DNA of 64,000 nt from Labyrinthula sp. Ha (lineage: Eukaryota; Sar; Bigyra; Labyrinthulida; Labyrinthulaceae). Numbering within the stretch: position 1 is the first letter of the stretch; every line of letters starts with the position of its first letter. The notes under the pieces were generated by a model, which worked only from the letters and a program-made list of their open reading frames with translations, was not told where the DNA came from and did no database searches. Both the position numbers and the translations under genes were made by a program. The stretch lies in NCBI GenBank assembly GCA_015227615.1, contig JAALGZ010000009.1:248001-312000 (forward strand), read 5' to 3'. Below, in pieces: positions 1 through 11,030 of this stretch.

Positions 1-2296
1 AGAACTAATACAAGTACAAACGAATATTGATTAACCATGTAAGTTATCTGCCTTCACTATCACTTCTTAAAATAAACTTTATCATTTTTTCTCTGAAGGT
101 TTCTTAGTGTTAGCAAGTCTCTACTTAAATGGGAAATTAAAAGCTGGGAACCAGGAACAAAACCCAAACAAATAACAAAAACTAGCCATAGCTGAAAGTT
201 AAGGGAAATATCGCTTAGAATAGTTTTCTGAAGTGCTAGAGATGGAATGCAATGTGTAATGAGGTGGTTCTTATGAACCATTAAGTATTAAACTAAGATA
301 CTCGTACTCTGATTTCATACGAATCGACCTGACACATGGATTGTTAAAATATATATCTGCTATCACAATTGCAGTTAGAATGTATAGATTTTTGAAGATT
401 TCGAGTTTCTATTATACAATTATGAAAAAAGAAACTGAGGGTGAAGCGAGGTGTAACTGATAGATAATGGTTTGACTTAACTTCGGAATATCATGAAATA
501 TGGTTTACTCCTCTTGGGACTATCCAGACAGTTACATCGGATCCCTTGAATTAAGCCAAGAATATTATAATGTTATTTAGAACTAGTGTAAATCGTTTTA
601 TAGAATCTATACTAAGAGAGCTCAAATCAAGGCTCTGGGAATTAATCATCAGTGCATTCCGCAGAGAGGCCGCACTGGATGTTCATATGGAGAAGATGTT
701 AACAATTTCCCCTATTCTAAAGCAGCAATACTATCTGAAAGTATTAGAAGCAACAATAAAGCTTTTCTTGAACAAATATGACAAGAATTGTTCCTTTTCC
801 GCACTGATTTAGTCACCGAATGTCAATGTTTTATTTCCATATCAAAGATCAAAGACAACATTCCTAGGGAGAGTGAGGTACCCGATTGTGGATCCACAAA
901 TTACCTAACAGTTGTAAAAACTAAAAAAAAACTAATCTAAGGCAAAGAAATTGCAAATTTTATTGTATAAAAGTTTGTTGTTTTCAAAGAAATTGCTGAG
1001 GTGATTATAGGGTGTTGCAACATACTCACATATGGACCAACAGCTATTCTTCAGAAAAGAGCAATTACTTTGTAATAGAAAGGGCCAAAGAGCACTCTCG
1101 GAGTTTCATCTCTAATTTAAAGCAATGAATGCTATAACTTTTGCAGAATGTGACTAGGAGATATGGTTCAAGCTGAGTATTTCATGCCGTTAAGTTGCAC
1201 TGGTATATTATGAGCAGGATCAAAGTATATCTATAAGATCTATTTCCTCTTAGAGTGATGCTTTCAGAGTACTTCACTATTTCCTGTATCTACAAAGAGC
1301 ATTGAAAGTACGAAGACTAATGAGCCTGCAATTTTCTATTTCAATGGAAAACTTCCTGTTTTGGGGTAAATTTATCCTACGAGAAACGCTGTGCTTAGCT
1401 ATTCAATGTTAATGAGTTTGAATAGAAGAAAATGAAAAGCCAGAAGAAAAGAGCAGTTAGGGCATAGTTAAATCAGCCAGTACTGGGGCAACCAGTTTTA
1501 ACTTTGTTTTTAGTTATAAGAGATAAAAATCACAGGATTTGTAACAAGAAGCAAATATCAAATATCTTTCAAGTTTCCTATAAAAACTAAGCCCATACAT
1601 CATCTGTGTGCTACACATCTTATACTGCAAAACGATTTCAAGATCAGGTTCTCTTTACAAGATAAAATATTTAACCCCTTCTTAAAAAAACTATAAACAC
1701 TCCTTCATAGCTGTACCTATTGCTTCGAATTTTACGTTTTTTTCCTGGTTTTCTAGTGTTAATATAATCTGAGAACTACAGTGTCCATTTGGGGCATGAA
1801 CGGGTTTTTGTTATTGTTTTTACTTATTGCTCGAGTTCTCATCTCTATAAAATAATACCAATAGAATTAAGCACTTCTTGGAAGCTAATATATTTTGGAT
1901 CTCTTTTTACTTATACTTTGTTGTTTGTTGAGTCCTAAGTGTATCCTAGAAAACAATAAAATTTAATCCAAATTCCATCTTTTTAGGTAGAAACCTCCTA
2001 TTTTTCTCTCAGTTTCAGTTAAATATTTGTGCAAGGGTATGGTCAACATAGAAGGCTTTTTCTTCCCGGCATAATCAACCTACTTGAGTATCATCTTTCA
2101 ATGTTTTCTTTGAGAAAGAGGATTATTCCTTTATTGTTTTCCTTTATAGCATAGTATATGCTGCTTTTGTATTAGATTTGAACGATTGCCCCATATTTCG
2201 CCTCTTCTGGCTGAAGAAGCTCCTGCTTCATAGCATGAAATGCCCGTTTGGGCATCATCCGCTGCCCTGGTGATCATTCCAGTTTATAATCTAAGT
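1..2296. other. No supported gene
   Basis: This AT-rich stretch shows no recognisable domain on either strand. The longest ATG frame is 80 codons at 570-812 (+), with charged and hydrophobic residues but no motif; it may be chance or a decayed remnant. No tRNA-like B-box with a matching T-stem was seen. Confidence 0.6.
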
Positions 2297-2551
2297 TTAT
2301 GCTAGTAAAAAGTACTTAATGTGGTATTTAAGTGGCCAAAGCTCGTTAATATCATCGATTAGCTTAACAGGGTTTTTTTTCAAAATGTAAACTACGTCTA
2401 GAACTGTCTTACGTATAGACATGCTGACAAGATCGGAGACTAAAGGTGCATACCAGTTTTTGCTCATAGAAATTTGCTTATTATGATAATTATCAAGTTT
2501 ATATTCAGTAATATCATCTTCTTTATTCATTATGTCGTGCTTCTCGTTCAT
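2297..2551 (-). CDS. Possible small hypothetical protein (84 aa)
   Basis: An open frame of 84 codons begins at an ATG at 2551. The frame stays open 16 codons upstream to a GTG, then hits a stop. The product is charged at the N-terminus and its last 50 residues look helical, with the segment IRKTVLDVVYILKKNP followed by INELWPL. No family is recognised. It lies on the opposite strand from the RIO2 gene, about 450 bp away. It could equally be a chance frame, because no conserved motif or neighbouring context supports it. Confidence 0.22.
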   Translation of the reverse strand: MNEKHDIMNKEDDITEYKLDNYHNKQISMSKNWYAPLVSDLVSMSIRKTVLDVVYILKKNPVKLIDDINELWPLKYHIKYFLLA

Positions 2552-3007
2552 GACACGAAATTTCACCAGATAGTGGTTTGGTTTGATATTTTTTATCACC
2601 GTGTTTTTTTATTTTTAGGTAGTTACTGGCTTATATGGTTAAGTTAGCTAAATTTTTCTGCTGATCTAATGCAGGCTAACCTGGAGAAAACCTTATTCGG
2701 TACCATATTCCAAGAATAAAGGACCGCTCCAGCGGGACCCAGAGTCGAAGCTACGAGTGTTGGAAACAAGCAACTAAATGGTGAAAAACCTGTTTCTTGA
2801 ACAAGTAATAGGAAGAAAAAGTCCAAAGGCAACAATAGGTTCAGCATCCTTCGACACTACACGGTGCTCTCTCTAGATTCCAATATGCCACATGAAATAA
2901 GCATAGTTGTCCCTTAGTAACCGGGAAAATGTTTAAACACGATATTGTGTTACCCTGAATCTTGGTGCAGTGCAAAGAAAAGTCGAAACTGTGAACCATA
3001 AAGAAAT

Positions 3008-4306
3008 ATGAAGTTAGACGCGACACTGGTACGTTATTTGAGCCCTGATGCCTTTCGTTTACTCAATGGTATAGAATTAGGAATGAAAGATCATGCAGAA
3101 GTTCCAACCTCCATTCTACCTGGCCTGTGTAAGCTGAGACACGGAGGCCTTTCCAAAGTTCTTTCTACAGTTCACAGGCATAAACTTGTACATCATGAAA
3201 ACAAAGTTGTTGATTCATACAGACTAACAACTCTCGGATACGATTTTCTCGCACTAAAAGCTCTTGTAAAGCTAGAAATTGTATCTGGAATAGCAAGCCA
3301 GATAGGAGTAGGAAAAGAAGCAGATGTTTTCAAGGCGAGATGTCCGCGCCGACTACTAGATACTTCTCCTGAAAATATCGCCGAAGCTGAAAGCATTGTT
3401 GGTGAATTGTTAGATCAACCAGAAGATGAACTTTCGGACGAAGATCAAGAAGAGCACGCAGTTTGTGTGTTAAAGATTCACAGATTAGGAAGAACAAGTT
3501 TCCGAAGTGTGAAAAATCTGAGAGATTACTCAAATAAAAAGTCTAACTGGTTGAATATGAGTCGACTTTCCGCACGAAGAGAATATACATTTTTAAAAGT
3601 ACTGCACCATCAAAAGTTTCCTGTTCCAATTCCACTTGGATATAATAGACATATGATTGCAATGGAACATTTGAAAGGTTCTTTATTAAATGATATAAAA
3701 AAGATGGAAGCCGAAAGAGTTGAAGTCTTATATCTTGAGTGTATGAGACTTATTAAAGATATAGCATTGACTGGTTTAATACACGGAGATTTTAACGAGT
3801 TCAATCTAATTATTCATGGAGATAAAGTTCAAGTTATTGATTTTCCTCAGATGATTAGTGTAAACCATGAAAATGCGAACGATCTTTTTTATAGAGATGT
3901 GAATTGTATAAAAATGTTTTTTGCGAGAAGATTTGATTATAATTCAGAAGAAGCACCAAGTTTAAAAGAAATTCTTTCGACTCTTCAGACTAATCAACCC
4001 AATGATAATGAAGTTAAAAAACACAAAAAGCTTATTTTACAAGATGAGATGGAAGGAAAAGTTCTTGAAAATATTCGAATAGATTTAGTTCTACAAGCTA
4101 GTGGTTGGGATAATGGATCTATAAGTTATAAAAGCAAAGGATTTAGAGGAGAAAGAAGAAAAGTAGTAGATGTTCGTTATGCAGTTAAACGAGAGGAAAA
4201 AGTAGGTGTAGTTAAAGGAAAGAAGAAGCGACAATATAGAATGTCAAGAAATGTTGTTAAAAACAGAGAAAAAAGAACAACAAGACAAATTATTCTTGAA
4301 AGATAA
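3008..4306 (+). CDS. RIO2: Atypical serine/threonine kinase RIO2
   Basis: RIO2 is a kinase/ATPase that binds pre-40S ribosomal particles and is needed for late cytoplasmic maturation of the small subunit. The 432-residue product has the N-terminal winged helix of the RIO2 subfamily (about residues 1-90), a glycine-rich loop GVGKEADVF at 100-108, the ATP-binding lysine in VLKIHRLG (K156), the catalytic loop HGDFNEFN at 259-266 and the metal-binding IDFPQ at 277-281. The tail is strongly basic. Odd: about 35 acidic residues (around 112-148) are inserted between the glycine loop and the lysine strand, longer than usual. The first ATG directly precedes the conserved winged helix, so the start is secure. 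It is convergent with the gene ending at 4378, with 71 bp between stop codons. Confidence 0.95.
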   Translation: MKLDATLVRYLSPDAFRLLNGIELGMKDHAEVPTSILPGLCKLRHGGLSKVLSTVHRHKLVHHENKVVDSYRLTTLGYDFLALKALVKLEIVSGIASQIGVGKEADVFKARCPRRLLDTSPENIAEAESIVGELLDQPEDELSDEDQEEHAVCVLKIHRLGRTSFRSVKNLRDYSNKKSNWLNMSRLSARREYTFLKVLHHQKFPVPIPLGYNRHMIAMEHLKGSLLNDIKKMEAERVEVLYLECMRLIKDIALTGLIHGDFNEFNLIIHGDKVQVIDFPQMISVNHENANDLFYRDVNCIKMFFARRFDYNSEEAPSLKEILSTLQTNQPNDNEVKKHKKLILQDEMEGKVLENIRIDLVLQASGWDNGSISYKSKGFRGERRKVVDVRYAVKREEKVGVVKGKKKRQYRMSRNVVKNREKRTTRQIILER

Positions 4307-4377
4307 AACTAACAAATATTCTAATAGCTCAATGTTTAAACTATCTTAAATTAAAATAAGTCAAAATTTTCTTCTAT

Positions 4378-5121
4378 TCAATGGTTTAAACTTGATTCAA
4401 TAACTAATCTTCCATTTTTACTTGATACAAGTTCATCCCTTTGAATAATATCCTTTTTTTGTCTAGTTTTCCTTTTCATCTTTCTCTTTTTTCTTTTCTT
4501 ATTTTGTTTTTCTTCCTTTGTTTCAGGAATATGCCACTCTGATTCTGCATCTAGCTCACTTAACCCAAATGCAACTGGACCAACTTTAGGTAGAGAGATT
4601 TGAGTCAACAATTTTGGTCCTGAAGATTGTCTTTTTGATAATATTTGTAAACTACCTATAAACCCTCCTCGACCTTTTGGTTTTAATGTGTTTCTAAGAT
4701 TACTATGTCTGACAGTTGTAAAACAAACAAAGAATATTAGCAAAGCTCCAACAGAAGAACCAACAACGATAGCTAGAGAATTGTCGACGTTATCATTTAC
4801 AGTCTCATTTTTCCCGTCTTCTTGAAGATTGCGTATATATTGTGCCTTATCTGTTTCTGTCATGGTAAGAAGATTTTTTACCCTTGGTAAAAAATATCCT
4901 AAATGCTCAGTTTCAACATTAGATACAGGTACTTCAGTATTTTTTAAAACGGGGAGATGTTTAAGATTAACTTCTTTTTCCTCTTGGCTGAATAGATTTT
5001 CTATTGGTCTAGTATATCTCAAGCTTCTTGAATGTTCTTTTTCTTGAAAATAGTGAATAGGTTTTGAGTTGGTGTTTAAGACTAAGTACAAAAGAATAAG
5101 AATTTTATTAAGAGGTGACAT
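4378..5121 (-). CDS. Unknown single-pass (type I-like) membrane protein
   Basis: The 247-residue product is not recognised. It begins with a hydrophobic signal-peptide-like segment (residues 5-17, LNKILILLYLVLN). A lumenal or extracellular part of about 95 residues follows, with one N-glycosylation sequon (NET at 105-107). There is a single hydrophobic membrane span at about 115-137, containing GSSVGALLIFF. The tail is cytoplasmic, with a dense lysine/arginine block at about 205-223. Topology is inferred as N-out, C-in. The basic block could bind nucleic acid or acidic lipid, or act as a sorting signal. It converges on RIO2 (71-bp gap). A TATA-like tract lies about 20-31 bp upstream of its ATG. 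No catalytic motif is visible. Confidence 0.7.
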   Translation of the reverse strand: MSPLNKILILLYLVLNTNSKPIHYFQEKEHSRSLRYTRPIENLFSQEEKEVNLKHLPVLKNTEVPVSNVETEHLGYFLPRVKNLLTMTETDKAQYIRNLQEDGKNETVNDNVDNSLAIVVGSSVGALLIFFVCFTTVRHSNLRNTLKPKGRGGFIGSLQILSKRQSSGPKLLTQISLPKVGPVAFGLSELDAESEWHIPETKEEKQNKKRKKRKMKRKTRQKKDIIQRDELVSSKNGRLVIESSLNH

Positions 5122-5140
5122 TGGTCAAAATAAAGTTACT

Positions 5141-5152
5141 TTATATATATAT
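5141..5152 (-). promoter_or_regulatory. TATA-like tract upstream of the 5121 gene
   Basis: An alternating T/A run lies 20-31 bp upstream of the minus-strand ATG at 5121. The spacing fits either a core promoter of a gene with a very short leader or simple AT-rich sequence. Assignment is by position only. Confidence 0.25.
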
Positions 5153-5277
5153 CCTTCTCTCTTACGTGTCACTTTGACTTTGTCCTACCGAAAGTCACGT
5201 GTTGATTTTTTATGTCTAGAAATATTCTATATTATGACTGGGGATATACTATATCACCGTAGACTTGGGAGTGAGTC

Positions 5278-5367
5278 CCGGTGCCCGGGAATTCATTGGC
5301 CAACCCTATTTCCCGGGTATGCGCAATACATTGGAGAAAACTATGTAAAAACCGGGAATTACCGGGA
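5278..5367. repeat. Cluster of CCGGG/CCCGGG motifs
   Basis: Five copies of CCGG(G) occur within 90 bp: at 5278 (CCCGG), 5285 and 5313 (palindromic CCCGGG), and 5353 and 5363 (both within ACCGGGA). This stands out in AT-rich surroundings and lies 155-250 bp upstream of the minus-strand gene starting at 5121. A regulatory role is inference. Confidence 0.3.
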
Positions 5368-5399
5368 CAATGCATAGATTTGAATTTATATTGTTTCTT

Positions 5400-7798
5400 G
5401 TTTGGTTTCGGGTTTCATAATAACTTTTTTCCGAATTGAAACCAGTTTTAAGGAAACTTTTCTTGCACCTCCCTTTCAAAGAAAAAAGTATTTTGTGTAT
5501 TCCTTAGTAAAAAGGCAGCTTTAATGAAGATGCTTAAAGTTTTCACGATGGAAGACTATTTCTATGTCTTAGAGTCGAAACATGTATTAAATCTTGGGTA
5601 AATGCATAATAATACAAGAAAACACTTTAAAGAGCCTCCGTGAGTTTCTACACCGCCCTAACAGCCCTAAACTTCACGAGCCTGTATGTGGTATAATAAG
5701 AATCTTTTCTTTCTATCAAGGTATATGGTCGTATTCAAAACAAACTAAACAGTCTACAAGAAGTATTATTTTCCATTTCTTATCATGTGTTATACTCATT
5801 CAGGGAGTTAAAAGAACAATCTCATAGCACTCAAGAATAGAAGCTAAACTTTTAGTCTGGTTAGGAAAGGGAAGCGGCTCATAACGGAGACCATGGGACG
5901 ATCCACTGACGTGGCAACTCTTGTAGCGCACCAACTAATTTCAAGTTTGAAGCCTGCCTACGAATTTAACGACAGGATCATTTTTGCTTAGTTTTTCTCG
6001 AGAGAATGAAGTTTCCAATAGTGATAGACGTCTACAAAATAATCACCGGTCTAAGAACAGAAAGATATAACCCCAACCTCAAGACATTGGAAAATATAGT
6101 CGTCAAAAGAACGAATGAACGAAGATTCCTAGTATCAATTGGATTTTTTTGTGCATAATCAAAAACAAAATCTCAGCTTCTCTGGACGACGTGTTGATAG
6201 CAGCGGGCTGGTTGGCGAGTTCATCTTAAACCATGGACTGCACACAGTGAGCCATGGTGACTAAACTAGAAAGAAGAACTCCAGCTGCTAAACTACCTAG
6301 TTCCTTAGTCAATGAGCAGCGAACAGCTGATAACTAGACTTGGTGATGCTAAGGAAGTCAGTAATAGTAAAAATTCACGTTAAGCAATAGAATGAACCAA
6401 CAAATGAATAACAACCTGCATTACAAACATGCTGCTATATGAGCACAAGTCACATTCCACTTAAACGCGCTGCTGCCTACAGAAATTAATGAAAACAAAA
6501 TTGACCCTAGCTGAGAACAAAGTACAGTTTGTTAGAAATCAAAGTACAAAATATTAGAACCTGGGCTAGCTTCTGGTTCCATCTCATACAAATAGCTCAC
6601 CAGACATGCCAAAATCCTGGTCAAAGAGGTGATCCCAACAGATATTATGGAAGACTTTCGTCAATTCAACTCTGAACAGAGATTAGATTTGAGTAAGTAT
6701 AAGAAAAATATGTGAAAGTATTTGGACTCGCATCAATGAAATTAAATCTCAAAGTGCGTTTACAAAGTGACTGTGAGCCGTAGAAACAGTTGCATATACG
6801 AATACTGTGTTCGTAGATGCAGTACAGTTTCGGTTCCATCTACATTTGGGAGGCCTATGGAATAACGAATAACTTAAATAAACATAGCGTTCTGACTTTT
6901 ACAACAATCACACAGGAGACTAAAAATAGAGTCAAGTCAGAAACACGAGTGAAAATCTTTCGGTGACATTTGATTTTCACCCAGAGTTCGCAGCCATGTG
7001 ACTCATAAGTTCAAAGAACAAAACAACTAGAAGCAATTCTAGAACCAATAATTTCAAGTCAATCAGCCGAGAGAAAAATCAATGTTGCCGTCTAGGAAAA
7101 CGCGAAACCCAACAATCACTAAAAACTCTAGAAAACAACGTAACTCCATGTGAAGATGGCATCCAGTAGAAAAAACTCAGTCACTGGGGTGTTTTCTCTT
7201 AGTTGCTTCTAGAATAACAACCAACTTTTTTTGGATGGTAAATCTCCTACTAAGCGTTGAGCAAGTATGATGAAATGTCGAAGTGCTTTTTAAATAGAAA
7301 CCAAAAGCAGAGAGGGGAAATTCTGGAAACCACCACCCACCCATCACACATATAAATACCATCTTGGAAATGTTGATGATTTTAATGAAGAAAAAAACTC
7401 CACTCGCTCCAGGAAACACTTCTGTGTTACCAGTAGTGATTTAGGAAGATAAAACCAATTATTCATAAGCTAGAAGATCTAAAGAGAATGATGTAAACCT
7501 GAAATAAAGAAAATTTGAAAAACGTCCTCATTTTCGTCGACTTAGAAAAGCTTCATATTCTGTCTAGCACACATACTAAGAAGTTGCTCTACGAGAGTGA
7601 AAGATTTCAACACACCTATGTGAAGAGATTCTCTATCTGCACCGACATGCCAAGTTCAGAGTATTATTGTGAAACTGCAGATCCTAATACATCAACATAA
7701 CAAGGGATCTTATGCAAATTGATATTCTCTCATCAAGTACTTCCATTGTAGTTTTTAATAACATACTAACAAGGTTACGAAATGTAACAGTGGAATGC
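5400..7798. other. Intergenic stretch, no supported gene
   Basis: No conserved coding sequence is visible. The part around 6160-6480 is less AT-rich and 7515-7700 is open for 61 codons without an ATG start; both may be old remnants of mobile DNA. No family could be assigned. Confidence 0.5.
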
Positions 7799-7803
7799 AT
7801 ATT
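7799..7803. repeat. Target-site duplication, left copy (ATATT)
   Basis: ATATT directly precedes the left LTR and is repeated exactly after the right LTR at 12002-12006. A 5-bp duplication is the usual footprint of Ty1/copia integrase. Confidence 0.85.
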
Positions 7804-7913
7804 TGTTGTAGTAAGTCTTTGGTTTTCTAGAGAAATTCTTAGTTAGTTAGTTGCTCTGTCCTAAACAGACAATAGTACTGAAGACTACAAGTTAGTCACT
7901 AGCAACCACAACA
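7804..7913 (-). repeat. 3' LTR of the copia element (110 bp)
   Basis: The repeat starts TGTTG and ends CAACA, giving the canonical TG...CA ends with 5-bp inverted termini. It matches the copy at 11892-12001 at all but about six positions. In the element's orientation this is the 3' LTR. The pol frame would have ended inside it, at the TAA complementary to 7892-7894. Confidence 0.93.
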
Positions 7914-8902
7914 TCCTCTTCTTCTTCTGTACTGTTCTTTTTAGCACATGTCTTCATTAAAGCATCTCTGTGAATCCTTAACTTCGAAAATCCCAATGCT
8001 TTGGTGAACATGTCGGCCTACAACTCAATAGTATTTTTATAACTAAGATTAATCTTTCCCATGTTAATCAACTCTTGCACAACATGATACTTTAACTCAA
8101 TGTGCTTGGTTCTGTTAAAACTTATTTTGGAGCTTCCAATTAAGATTGCTCCCATGTTGTCATTGTAAACATTGATTGGTTTCGTGTACTCCAACCCAAG
8201 AAACTCTAGAACATTAGCGATGTACCTGAGTGGTTTGGTAGCTTCTGCAATTCCAATGTACTCTGCCTCCGTAGATGACATTGCTGTTAACGGTTCCAAC
8301 TTAGATCTGTACAAAATGGGTGCATTGTTAACCTTGATCACGTAGCCGTAAACTGATTTCTTCTTAGGTCCCATTGCAAATGATGCATCAACCTCCATTT
8401 CAAGCTTTAGGACGTCCTTACTATGGGTTTTGTAACACAGGCTCAAGTTCTTTGTGTCTACCAAGTACTTCATCACACGTCTAACTAGCTTCAAATCAGT
8501 CGTCGTAGCACATGAAGTTCTTCTACTCATTGCATGAACAGCAAAACAAATGTTAGGTCTAGTTCCTAAAGCAATGTGCAGCAAACTTCCTAGAACAGAT
8601 TGAAAAGGTCTAAGATCTGCTAGTGGTTTGCCTGAGGCATTCTCTAACTTAAGGTTCTCTTGCAGTGGTACTTTAACACTCCTCTTCTCAAGATCAACTA
8701 CCGCTTCAGCTTTCTCAATCTTCATTCGTTGATGAACATGAATGCCTCCTCTAGTGTAGTTCAACTCGAGTCCAAGAAACATCCTTGGATTTAGCTCTTT
8801 TCTTACCTCAAATCGTTGTTCCACCTGTTGCTCAAACTCATCCAACTCCACATTACTCTTTCCAATGTGTAGGATGTCATCCACAAACAAACACAAAGAC
8901 AT
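7892..8902 (-). pseudogene. pol: copia pol, reverse transcriptase end and RNase H (broken)
   Basis: The open part (8018-8902) begins just before the reverse transcriptase catalytic box FVDD (normally YVDD). It continues through the thumb region to RNase H, with acidic residues in VDASF, STEAEY and YNDN and the histidine motif RTKHIELKYH. An in-frame TAG at 8018-8020 interrupts just before the conserved ADMFTKAL motif. The frame then stays open 41 more codons into the 3' LTR (stop 7892-7894). The early stop and the upstream breaks show that no full polyprotein can be made. Confidence 0.9.
7914..7928 (-). other. Polypurine tract of the copia element
   Basis: On the minus strand this reads as an uninterrupted purine run, AGAAGAAGAAGAGGA, ending exactly at the 3' LTR. 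This is the expected site and composition for second-strand priming. It also encodes the Glu-rich end of the pol frame. Confidence 0.85.
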
Positions 8903-9000
8903 TTTGTTTCGCTTGTACAGACATGGATCTACAGGGCAATTGACAAACCCAAGTTTTTCAGAAACTAATCAATGCAAACATTCCAATTCCTAGGTGAACT

Positions 9001-10404
9001 TCAAAGGCCGTAGATTGAGGATGTAGCTCTCCAACAGTTGCTGTCATCGTTCTTAGGATGTCCAGCAGGGATTCTTAAGTACACCTCTTTCTCAGACTTT
9101 CCGTAGAGGTAAGCATTTTTCACATCCAAACTTCTGATCTTCCAACCCTTCGATGCAGCAACGGAGAGCAACAACCTTACAATCTCAAAATGACCTTTTG
9201 GGGCGTAGTTGTCTTCATCGTCAGCAGGTTTCACCAGATCGCCTCTTACTGCAAGTCTAACTTTCTTTCTCCCACTGTCTTTGATGGTGAACAGCTCTTT
9301 CAATGGCAATGGTTTCACACCGACAGGAACATCTCGCAACTGGACAACATCAAACTCGCCGATGCATTCCAAACTTTCAACTTCTTGGTTGTACGCTTTT
9401 AACCATTCAGTTGCATCTTTTCTTCCAGTGATTTGCGCAAAATTTTTAGGAGGAAGCTGTTCAAGAGCCTTAGCAGTAAATCCAACAGCATTGCGAACCC
9501 GTTTCCCTTCAACTACGTTACCTGCATCAATTTCTGACCATCTAGGCCCAATTGGCACACTCTGAGGCGTTGATTCATTAGTTGGTTGGTGTGGTTCACT
9601 TTCCTCTTCTTCTTGAGGTTCATCAGTCTCGGCATCCACATCATTTGGCTCAATTAAGCTAAATTCGGTATGCGTTTTTCCTGAAACTGCTTCATTTTCG
9701 ATGACCCGTTTGAAAAACCGACCAGACCGTGCAGTTCCTACTTTCTTAGTACCTAGCCAGTAGACCAAGTACTCCCTGCCCTTGTAACCCAAGAAGATTG
9801 CCTTTCTTCCTTTCATTTTACCTTTCTTCTGCTGTTTTCCAGATCTAGCTGCACCCAATCTTCCAAACTCAAAGAGATGATCAACTTGAGGTTTTCGTAG
9901 GTACATTGACTCAAAAGGAGTCTTCGCTTCCGGAGTTACAAGAGAAAATTGTTTGTTGTGCAAGTAAGTAAAACATTTAGCAGCGTAAGGCCAGTAATCA
10001 GCAGTCAATCCAGAGTCAATGAGTAGCACTTTGTAGCCATCCTGCAATGTGAGATTCCAACGTTCCACTGCCCCATTCATCGATGGATGGTGCTTTGGCG
10101 ACACATCATGAACTACTCCCAGGTTCTCAAATTCTTCCTTCAGTGATGAGTTAACAAACTCATTTCCTTGATCCGTCTTAAAGTTGATCAGCTTCCTAGA
10201 TGTCAAATTGTTCATCCTCTTTAACCCTGCCTTAATCACCTCGGTTACTTGTGATTTCTTGCAAATGTAAAACGTCCACTTGTACTTAGTGTAGATATCA
10301 AAAAGAGTTAGCATGAATCTAAACCCACCTTTTCCGGTTGGCAACGGTCCAACAAGATCTGCATGTACTTTTTCAAATCTTCTAGCTGCTTTCAACTTGT
10401 GCAC
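9001..10404 (-). pseudogene. pol: copia pol, integrase core and first half of reverse transcriptase (broken)
   Basis: The frame contains the integrase catalytic triad: D in VHADLVGP, D in KTDQGNEF and E in NGAVERW, about 35 residues after the second D. The acidic GAG-pre/linker region follows, then reverse transcriptase with YAP, the catalytic D of SLDVKNAYL and the IYGL motif. Directly after IYGL there is a TGA (9001-9003) and soon a TAG. A frame change then reaches the FVDD frame (8902). Upstream, the frame differs from the zinc-binding part of integrase, so a shift lies near 10392-10430. The listed start is a GTG and only an ORF boundary. Confidence 0.9.
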
Positions 10405-11030
10405 TTTTGTCGTACCAGGGTCATCTTTTCTGACAACTTTCCTAAGTCACACTCTAGGCATTGAATCCATTTCTTGAACCTTTCTTTTGGAAGCCCATCA
10501 ACCAATCCATGCTTTTGCATCTCCATCATTGTCTGGTAAGATGGATGTCCAAGTTTAAGATGCCACTCCATGGTTGCGTCAGGTGTCGAACCTAGCTTCA
10601 CAACATTAGTTTTGACTGTAAATGACAACCAGTACAGCTTGTTTTGACCTCTTTTAGCAACCAACTTATGGGTTTTTGTTTCATCAACAATCTCAGCTCG
10701 ATCTTTCACAAACTTAATGGACCAACCCTTGTCTGCTAATAAGCCTGTGGAAACAATCATGTTTTGGTTTAAGTTCTCATCAAAATCAACATTTGTAAGT
10801 CTTACACTCAATCCAGTCTCTGTTAATCCTACAAAGTCTCCAATGTAATTTACAAGAACAAATCCTGACAACATCTCAACAACTAGAGGTTCTTTAAGGC
10901 ATCTTAAGTTTGTCATTAGCTCTTTTGTTAAGCATACATGAAGACTAGCACCAGAATCTAAGCAAAAATGGATTTCATTTGACTTCTGAGTACCACCATG
11001 AGCTCCAATTAAGCAAATCTCTGTTTTTCG
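10392..11030 (-). pseudogene. pol: copia pol, protease and integrase zinc-binding domain (broken)
   Basis: The frame shows the aspartic-protease active site LDSGAS (about 10945), upstream of the first ATG of the open part at 10916. The integrase N-terminal zinc site follows, as H-x4-H (HLKLGH) then C-x2-C (CLEC). Relative to the gag frame it is shifted by one base near an A-run around 11030. Copia elements usually encode Gag and Pol in one frame, so this is more likely a decay mutation than programmed frameshifting. A second shift after the CLEC motif separates it from the catalytic core. Confidence 0.85.

Noticed and set aside
5069-5377. Plus-strand 102-codon frame overlapping the membrane-protein gene start
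   Set aside because: It starts inside the antisense of a better gene and runs through the CCGGG patch; no motif.
9190-9565. Plus-strand frames inside the copia element
   Set aside because: Antisense shadows of the pol frame.
11009-11030. Programmed frameshift between gag and pol
   Set aside because: Copia elements normally use one frame, the A-run does not give a proper slippery heptamer in the gag frame, and many other breaks point to decay.
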